Assembly: GCA_000697335.1 (NCBI GenBank)
Contig: JNEM01009538.1
Location: 1 to 14,627 of the forward strand
Origin: Conidiobolus incongruus B7586
Taxonomy: Eukaryota; Entomophthoromycota; Entomophthoromycetes; Entomophthorales; Conidiobolaceae
Reading direction: 5' to 3'
DNA: 14,627 nt
Positions 8,863-14,627 of this stretch are shown here, piece after piece. A program made the translations under genes and the position numbers. Under the pieces are notes generated by a model, which saw only the letters and a program-made list of their open reading frames with translations, had not been told where the DNA came from and made no database searches. Each line of letters opens with the position of its first letter. The stretch's first letter is position 1.

Positions 8863-9651
8863 TTAAAGATTACTGAAAATCCAATCCAAATATGTATTAA
8901 CTCTAGTGAATACCGAAACTCCATTGTCGCAATTCGCAGTTCCGTAACACACTAATCCCACAACGTAACCCTGTACTAATAGGGGACTTCCACTATCGCC
9001 ACTACATGTTGCACTCTTTGGAGAGTTCGGAGGTCCTTGAGTACACAATGACTGTTTTGGGTTAAAATCATTACCATATTCTTCCTTGCACACACCATTC
9101 CCGGTAATCATTAGATCTGTAGTCTGCAAAACTGTAGACGCTTTGGTATTGTTGGATTGCGTTAGTCCGTAACCATAAACTTTGGATTTGGCTCGTTCAA
9201 CACTCCCCAAGTTTTGAGGATCCAATTTCATTACTGGTACATCAATACTGCGATTTAGATACACAATAGCTATATCATTCTCCAAAGTCACACGATCTCC
9301 ATTCTTTTCGTATTTGAATTCTGGAAAATATTTGTAGTTTTTTATATCGACAATGTTTTCAGATTTGACTTGATTTAAATCGGAGGTATTGACTACGATT
9401 CGAGTATTTTCAGGTTTCGTATCTACCAAGCAGTGACCAGCTGTCAGTACTGTGCCTGGAGATATTAAGCTACCGCCGCAAAATGTCGACCCGTCCTTGG
9501 TTTGAATTGCTACAATACCCGGATATTGACTGTCTAAGGATGGATGACTGTTGATCAATTTATTATTGGTAGTGCTCTGAATTTCAAATTTTTGACAATT
9601 TGTTAATCCAATAATTGCTAGTGCTAGGATAGTTGTTTTTAGATTAATCAT
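8863..9651 (-). CDS. Secreted S1A serine protease, paralogue 2, with Cys at position 214
   Basis: This is a 262-residue extracellular S1A protease. A clear signal peptide (residues 1 to about 19, TTILALAIIGL core) precedes a short pro-segment. The mature start would be near Leu32 (K|LINS instead of R|IVGG), a departure from the usual activation site. The triad is complete: His73 (TAGHC), Asp126 (ENDIAIV), Ser220 (GDSGSP). Cysteines 58-74, 188-203 and 216-241 form the usual pairs. Ala214 at the pocket base (position 189) and Ser246 (position 226) argue against trypsin-like specificity. Unusually, Cys235 occupies the position of the conserved Ser214 (LVCYG for VSWG), leaving an unpaired cysteine next to the active site. 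It shares FCGG-LI-P, TAGHC, GDSGSPLL and GVSV(Y/F)T with the upstream protease, so the two are distant paralogues. The frame is intact and probably functional. Confidence 0.9.
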   Translation of the reverse strand: MINLKTTILALAIIGLTNCQKFEIQSTTNNKLINSHPSLDSQYPGIVAIQTKDGSTFCGGSLISPGTVLTAGHCLVDTKPENTRIVVNTSDLNQVKSENIVDIKNYKYFPEFKYEKNGDRVTLENDIAIVYLNRSIDVPVMKLDPQNLGSVERAKSKVYGYGLTQSNNTKASTVLQTTDLMITGNGVCKEEYGNDFNPKQSLCTQGPPNSPKSATCSGDSGSPLLVQGYVVGLVCYGTANCDNGVSVFTRVNTYLDWIFSNL

Positions 9652-9700
9652 TTTTAATATTTCAGTCAGATATAAAATTTAGAGATATTATAAATATTCA

Positions 9701-9711
9701 TCCATTATTTA
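9701..9711 (-). promoter_or_regulatory. TATA-like box of protease 2
   Basis: On the minus strand GATTATAAATA lies about 50-60 nt upstream of the ATG at 9651. The spacing matches the candidate boxes of the other two secreted-protein genes. Low sequence complexity limits confidence. Confidence 0.35.
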
Positions 9712-9830
9712 TAATCAAGTGTATTGAATATAGAGAACTTGGACTAAATGCTTACAATTCAAGCCAAAACCATAAAGCTTTAATGCATTGAAATTGTGAT
9801 GGATTTTGACCACAAATTATCGAACTTATT

Positions 9831-9971
9831 ATGCATTGGATTTTACATCTTGACTTCATTAATGCGTGTAATTTATCCAATGATGCTCAATCTTTCAACT
9901 TTTTGGAATCATACAAAATCGATTTACATGAAAAACATGGCGAATTAGTAGCTTTTTTTAATGGTGAATAA
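9831..9971 (+). pseudogene. Short coding-like scrap, unknown
   Basis: A 46-codon frame from ATG to TAA has balanced residue use (HWILHLDFINACNLSNDAQS at its start, then an acidic/aromatic end). This is unlike translated AT-rich spacer. The frame continues upstream past a TGA at 9807-9809 for several more plausible codons (PQIIELI). It could be the 3' end of a dead gene, or chance. I do not recognise a family. Confidence 0.25.
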
Positions 9972-10511
9972 AAGATTATTTAAGATATATATATATAATA
10001 CTAAATAATACTGATTTTAAAAACTGACCAAGTCTCCATTGAAATATTGCATATATTATCAAATTTAATAAATTGAGAGGTATCTTGGGATTTTTATTAA
10101 ACATATTAATTTTATTATTATGCAAATATGATTTTGTTTATAATAGATTTAATTATTCTACTAATTTATATGATGATAATATTAATAAGATTATTTTATT
10201 CATTGTGGCTTACAATATCAATCCTGTTAGATTAATTAATTTTGAATATTCAAATATAATATTTTTCAAAAGTGATAATGTATTCATGATTTGTTTTTTG
10301 ATAACTAATTGAATCAATTCAACAAAATAGTATTGCTGATAAACTATTGGACATTGAATATTTTGAGAATAAATTTAATATATCAATGAATTAATCTTAA
10401 GAATCTCGGTAATAGCTGATTTAATCAGTTTTTACAAATTTATAAATTAAAAAAATGAATTGCAAATGAGATTCGAATTTTGAAACAAGAGAACTGGTAT
10501 CAATCCAAACA
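9972..10511. other. AT-rich spacer, no supported gene
   Basis: This stretch has low complexity. An 80-codon plus-strand frame at about 10073-10312 consists mostly of Ile, Leu, Phe, Asn and Tyr and has no ATG near its start. This is what AT-rich spacer yields by chance. Confidence 0.4.
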
Positions 10512-10793
10512 TCAATTCTTAATTAAATAATCAATATGCATAAACAAAAAATTGACAAGAAATAAGAATAGTTTGATGTAAACAGGCATAAGGTTGGTGC
10601 AATCAGCTGCAACGAGATATTCTCAAATAGGTGATAGGAAACACCAAGTGTTGGCTCTGATCTTTTGATGACTGCTACGCTGACTAACTAAAGTTCGAAC
10701 CAATTTTAAATACCGTTCGAAGTCGTTCAATATTGACCAATTATAATTATTTGAATGAGTATCTGTATTGCAAATTATTATTAAAAAAATCAT
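10512..10793 (-). pseudogene. Coding-like frame with one TGA, unknown
   Basis: From an ATG at 10793-10791 a minus-strand frame runs 94 codons to a TGA at 10512-10514, broken once by TGA at 10623-10625. Residues such as NDFERYLKLVRTLVSQRSSH and ANTWCFLSPI before the internal stop, then EYLVAADCTNLMPVYIK after it, look coding. The DNA at 10570-10720 is visibly GC-richer than its flanks. The start is hydrophobic (MIFLIIII). Most likely it is a decayed gene fragment. A Trp codon at the internal stop is plausible but cannot be proven without a homologue. Confidence 0.35.
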
Positions 10794-11120
10794 AAATCAT
10801 CTTTAAATATAAAAAAATTTATATCCATTATCTCAATATTAATGGGAATCGAATATATATATATCTATTACAATAAAATTCATTATAGTGATCTGAATTA
10901 TAGAAATTATTAAATTTGATACTTTAAATTCATTAAATTCAATAGCAATAGATATTCAGTCAAAACCAAATTAATAAAAGTTATAAAATTAAGTAAAAAT
11001 GATTAAAAGGAAATGATTTAGAGTTACCAATCATTATTTTTTATTAATAAATTATTATTATTAGTGTTATTGTTATTCTTAGTACTTTTAATTGATTCAT
11101 AAAACTAATAAATGAATAGA

Positions 11121-11129
11121 TATATAAAG
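11121..11129 (+). promoter_or_regulatory. Possible TATA box of the methyltransferase gene
   Basis: TATATAAAG lies about 105-113 nt before the ATG at 11234. It is a good match but sits in AT-rich DNA and further away than in the secreted-protein genes. The remainder of 10794-11233 shows no gene. Confidence 0.3.
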
Positions 11130-11233
11130 AATCCCATAATATTATTATCCCCAAGAATGTATTTAAATTCGACTACTTTGAAAAAAATTGAAAATGACTT
11201 GAATAGTAAATAATAAAATAATTAAAATAAATA

Positions 11234-12226
11234 ATGGTGAAATCTAATACCAACAAAAAAACCAAGCAATCCTCCAAAGAAGCTGCCAAATCCAAGACTA
11301 TAGGATTAGAAGACCTCCTCAAGCAACTTAAAGTGAATCCCAATCTTTATGCAAGTAACCCAAATCAAAAACTCTTGAACATTATTAAAACCGCTTTTAA
11401 TGACGAAATAAATAATGCTGAATTCACAAACTATTTAAGAGAGATAAAAGAGCACTTTTTCAATCGCGAATACTTGAAAGTATTTGAGAATCAGACTTAT
11501 TTGCCGGTGTACTGTGTGAATTATATTCCGGGTAGAAGTATGTGCTATTTTAATATGTTTATTCAGAATGAACCGTTACGTAAATTATTGACTGGAAATT
11601 TGAAGATTTTTGCGATGGGTGCTGGTGCGGGTAGTGAATTGGTCGGGATTGCAGCCGCGAGTGCTGCAATGTATAATGAGAATCAGAAGGTTGTGCTTCA
11701 TACGCAGGATATTGCCGATTGATCTAATGTGTTGGGTAGTTTGGAGAGGGAGCTTAGAAATCAGTTGGGCGATCATTTGGATGGGTTTGAGACTAAATTT
11801 TCGATTGGATCAGTCCTGAATACTGATGAAATTTTAGAGCACAACATTAATGAATCAGATTTGATTACTGCTATGTTTGTGATTAATGAACTATTTGTAG
11901 AGAAATCAAATGCAATGAACTTAATCAAGCTATTAATAAGTAAAATGAGACCAGGATCTCATTTATTGGTAAGTAAACATATTAAATATGATTCGAATAA
12001 CAATACTAATAATTACAAATAGATCGTAGATTCAGCTGGTTCCTTTAGTCATTTAAAAATCAACGACAAAATTTATATGGTACATCAACTTTTGGACAAT
12101 TTAAAAAATTATTTCGAACCTTTAATACAAACCGATTCTGAATGGTATCGCATCAGTTCCAATTTAACATTCCCACTCCCCATCCAAAATATGAGATATT
12201 TCATTAGATTATACAAGAGATTATAG
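11234..12226 (+). pseudogene. Bmt6-like 25S rRNA (uridine-N3) methyltransferase, one in-frame TGA
   Basis: Intact members use S-adenosylmethionine to methylate N3 of a uridine in large-subunit rRNA, in the nucleolus. Exons 11234-11968 and 12023-12226 join without loss of frame to 312 codons. The N-terminus is Lys-rich (residues 2-21, likely nucleolar signal). A YCVNYIPGRSMCYFNMF segment (93-109), the SAM-binding motif KIFAMGAGAGSELV (124-137) and HTQDIAD (156-162) follow. Later come LITAMFVINELF, MRPGSHLL|IVDSAGSFSH across the intron, and C-terminal DSEWYR and NMRYFIRLY. These match the fungal Methyltransf_34/Bmt6 family from my knowledge of it. Codon 163 (11720-11722) is TGA where the family usually has Trp (DIADWSNV); TGG is used for Trp in exon 2. 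No other damage is seen, so the break is recent, polymorphic, an error, or recoded. True stop: TAG, followed at once by TGA. Confidence 0.8.
11969..12022 (+). other. 54-nt spliceosomal intron in the methyltransferase gene
   Basis: The donor GTAAGT is at 11969-11974, the branch site TACTAAT at 12004-12010 and the acceptor AAATAG ends at 12022. Splicing joins Leu245 to Ile246 in phase 0, restoring the expected PGSHLL-IVDSAG segment and the C-terminal family motifs. Without splicing the frame would end at the TAG that forms the acceptor. Confidence 0.88.
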
Positions 12227-12272
12227 TGATCTTTTAAATATCGATTCAAATATGATTAAAGTGAGTTCATAA

Positions 12273-12444
12273 TCGTTCGATAGAGTTGGATTAGACTATG
12301 GAATTGGTTGGGAGGGTCTTTGTAAGTCTTGTTGATACCCTAAATCCAACACATTTCATATTCTATCGCATTAATATATTAATACTCACATTTTTTACTA
12401 AAACAGGGATATATTTGAATCGATTTTTTGATTTCAAAATTTGA
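12273..12444 (+). pseudogene. Possible spliced C-terminal scrap of an unknown gene
   Basis: FDRVGLDYGIGWEGL (12276-12320) ends at a GTAAGT donor (12322). An acceptor CAG at 12404-12406 after ACTAAAA would join it to WIYLNRFFDFKI and a TGA (12442-12444). The 85-nt intron and the balanced composition suggest a gene tail, but nothing upstream continues it. It starts just after the methyltransferase stop. It could be chance. Confidence 0.2.
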
Positions 12445-13096
12445 TCAATTTTTAAATTATAACTTATAGTGTTGCTAACTTTGGCACTAAACAACATAAA
12501 CTAATATAAAAAGAATATCAAAACTAATAAAAACCATTACTCGGGTCATTCGAAATGGATGACAGTGGAATTCATAGAAGTTTTAGTCTGTATAAGGCAA
12601 TTCGACTGATATCGATTAAATAATTTAAATTCCAACTGATTTTGAGGTAACAAATGCCTAAATTTTGATTTTCGTCGATTGAAACAATTCACTCTCAGGG
12701 TATGAAATTCATATTATTTGGTTAATATTATAAATGTGTCTAATATATTGTTTCCATTTTGATTCCTATAATGACATATTAGTAAATTAATATTTTATAC
12801 TTGATATGAATTACTTAGTATATCTCTATATTAATTCAAAATGCCACTCTCTGTTTTAATTTTAAACATTTGAATAGTATTATTGATGAGTGTAAATTTA
12901 GAATTAAATTTAATACAATTGGATATTATTCCATTTAATTCCAATTGTATTCAATAATTATCATTTATATTCTTTGAATAATATATTCAATATTTAGTTG
13001 AATTTGATCCAATTTTGACCTTTTGAATAGATTGAAATTTAACACCTGTGAAATTAAATGAATTATCAATCTAAAAAATTATTGTTTAAAAATTAT
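12445..13096. other. Intergenic AT-rich DNA with a hairpin
   Basis: No supported gene. Around 12555-12700 both strands stay open for 20-40 codons with mixed residues, but nothing is recognisable. A perfect 12-bp inverted repeat lies at 12912-12923 and 12940-12951 (AATACAATTGGA and its complement, 16-nt loop). Confidence 0.4.
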
Positions 13097-13436
13097 AGAA
13101 AATCATATGAATAATTTTTATTTACATGATTTTCCATTCTTTTCAACTTCTTATCAACAAATTCCAAATTTTGTATAAATATAAGTATATTATTTAGATT
13201 ATATTTGAGTCCCCTATAGAAATCATTCAATCTTTATAAATTATTGAACTATTTATCTTGTTAATTTTATTTAAATATTCTAGTTCAAAATCGTTTTTTG
13301 AATTGGGATACCCTTCCAACTAATTGGGTTTGCAGTTGGTTATCTCTTCTTGCAGTTGAATTATTTCATGCTCTAAGTATTTGTATTCTTCATTTAATGT
13401 TGACAATTCTTTATTTAAATCTATATTTTTTGATAT
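13097..13436 (-). pseudogene. Coiled-coil protein relic
   Basis: On the minus strand 13436-13230 reads about 65 codons, with one TAG at 13322-13320. Its residues are strongly heptad-like and charged (DLNKELSTLNEEYKYLEHEI then IQLQEEITNCKPN). After a frame change, 13175-13097 continues in the same style (NLEFVDKKLKRMENHVNKNY). Upstream, in another frame, DHPQDENDKYQK may belong to the same gene. The most likely reading is a decayed coiled-coil gene; I cannot name it. The hydrophobic plus-strand frame over the same DNA is its antisense shadow. Confidence 0.35.
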
Positions 13437-13804
13437 TTATCATTTTCATCTTGTGGATGATCGGTAAAATTTATAAATATATCTTATTGAATAATTATTA
13501 TGGGATTTTATCAGATAATTTTTTTCTTCAAATCAACCTAATAAAAAAATTTGAATAATTTAACAATTCTACTTTTACAAATATAGAACAGTCAATTATC
13601 ATATAATTTTATTATTCTATTTTTCATATATAATTAAATTTAATTCCTCATATTTTATGATATTTTATTACGGCATTAAGGTTTAATATTAGTCTATAAT
13701 TATCAAATTTCTATTAAACTATTTCCGCTATTTTCCTTAACGTATTATTTTAATAGCTCTGAAATATTGAATAATATCAATAGATTATTCACAGAATAAT
13801 CTAA

Positions 13805-14188
13805 ATGACCAACACCTCTTGGGAAAGCCGTGTCCAGAGTAGTTTAGATAAAAGAGATATCTGGGGAATTCCAGTTAAGTGTTATGGAGATAGGGGGTTT
13901 ATTGGTTTAAGCCAAATAACTGGGAGCACCCAGATCAAGCTCGTCTTGTTGAGGATAGCTCTAATTCCGGGTTTTATATAGAGTGAATTGAGTAAGGTGA
14001 TTCATGAGATTCTCCAGCGACTTGCATCATCGGCTAATTACAAGTTAGAGCAGTAGCAGGTGTTATACCAGGGGAAAATGGCTTTAACATTAGGCTGATG
14101 TAGGTATACTTGGGTAGAAAGGAGTCACCTGTCTAGTGACAATATATTAAATTTATTACCATCAAATAATAAAATTATATTTGTTTAA
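13805..14188 (+). pseudogene. GC-richer island: 128-codon frame with three stops, or an unknown structured RNA
   Basis: This is the only long stretch right of the methyltransferase with roughly balanced base composition (clearest at 13805-14140). From ATG 13805 one frame runs to TAA 14186-14188 without a frame change but is interrupted by TAG (13979), TAG (14054) and TGA (14096). Residues look coding (NTSWESRVQSSLDKRDIWGI, then KVIHEILQRLASSANYKLEQ, then CRYTWVERSHLSSDN). No family is recognised. The DNA also holds small hairpins, such as CTGGG-AGCA-CCCAG at about 13920-13933 and the self-complementary GGAATTCC, so a non-coding RNA is an alternative. Stops without indels suggest young decay if it was a gene. 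Confidence 0.35.
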
Positions 14189-14627
14189 AAAAGTTAATTT
14201 GATACAACTAAAGTGGTAGAATAACCAACTCAATTTTTCTAAGTCTATAATCCAAATTTAATGTTTTTAATTAATCTATTTTAAAAATATCAAGATTATT
14301 AATATTTCAGGAAAAAGAAATGGCAAATGTTTTAATTTTTAATCTTTCCAATAAATTTTTATTTTTGTAATATAGAATATATATAAATAAACAAGAGAAT
14401 ATATTTTTCAATTAAATATATATTTATCAGTTTTTTTATTAAAATAATTTAAAATTATATTATTAAGTTTAATTATACATAAGCTAAATAATAATTATTA
14501 AAATTTTTTATTTTAATACAATTAAAAATAAACCATTAAGGTTTTAAAATTATCTAAAATTTATATAGAATTTAAAAAAATAATGTTTTATATAAAATTA
14601 GAAATTAATAAATTTATTATTTTAAAA
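14189..14627. other. AT-saturated DNA, nothing recognised
   Basis: The composition returns to that of the left end of the window, with no open frames of note and no repeat clearly matching the Tc1 copies. Confidence 0.5.

Noticed and set aside
10073-10312. Eighty-codon plus-strand frame starting with TTG
   Set aside because: Composition is almost only Ile, Leu, Phe, Asn and Tyr, with no ATG near the start, as expected by chance in AT-rich DNA.
10693-10701. GTTCGAACC, like a tRNA T-loop
   Set aside because: No acceptor, D or anticodon arms can be drawn around it; it falls inside the minus-strand coding-like frame.
13298-13558. Hydrophobic 86-codon plus-strand frame
   Set aside because: It is antisense to the coiled-coil relic, whose charged heptad pattern becomes Leu/Ile/Phe-rich when read backwards.
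11720-14098. Genome-wide reassignment of UGA to Trp
   Set aside because: TGG is used for Trp throughout the intact genes, TGA also replaces a Cys codon in the ubiquitin-ligase relic, and TAG/TAA stops break the other relics too. One window cannot support a code change; kept only as a question for the methyltransferase.

Overview
The window is very AT-rich nuclear DNA. It most likely comes from an early-diverging, possibly arthropod-associated fungus. The evidence is a Bmt6-type rRNA methyltransferase of a fungal family, carrying a 54-nt intron with a GTAAGT donor and a TACTAAT branch site, plus two secreted S1A (trypsin-fold) proteases such as are known from Entomophthoromycotina and Harpellales. 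A decayed Tc1/mariner pair whose changes look like G:C to A:T transitions is also present. The assignment to a group is inference; I see no rRNA or tRNA gene that would fix it.

Layout. Positions 1-2650 hold two inactive Tc1/mariner copies (about 1.19 kb each) facing each other, together forming a large inverted repeat around a loop of about 120 bp. The loop is repeated once more, inverted, at 2843-2968. Positions 2651-4350 are AT-saturated sequence with no readable gene. Positions 4360-5488 are a heavily broken CHY/RING ubiquitin ligase gene (RCHY1/PIRH2 type) with an acidic tail. Positions 5986-9651 are a secretome block: an S1A protease (+), a Thr/Gln/Pro-rich secreted mucin-like protein (-) and a second S1A protease (-). 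Each has a TATA-like box about 50-60 nt upstream of its start codon. Positions 9652-11120 are mostly empty, with two short coding-like scraps. Positions 11234-12226 carry the Bmt6-like methyltransferase in two exons; it is intact except for one in-frame TGA where family members have a tryptophan. From 12227 to the end there are coding-like scraps (a possible spliced tail, a coiled-coil relic) and a distinctly GC-richer island at 13800-14160 with a 128-codon frame interrupted three times. AT-rich DNA closes the window.

Together: three secreted-protein genes sit between repeat-rich, gene-decaying DNA. Such an arrangement is often seen for fast-evolving host-interaction genes. The two proteases look like distant paralogues with non-tryptic specificity pockets. 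The methyltransferase is an unrelated housekeeping gene that is either freshly broken, polymorphic, mis-sequenced or recoded.
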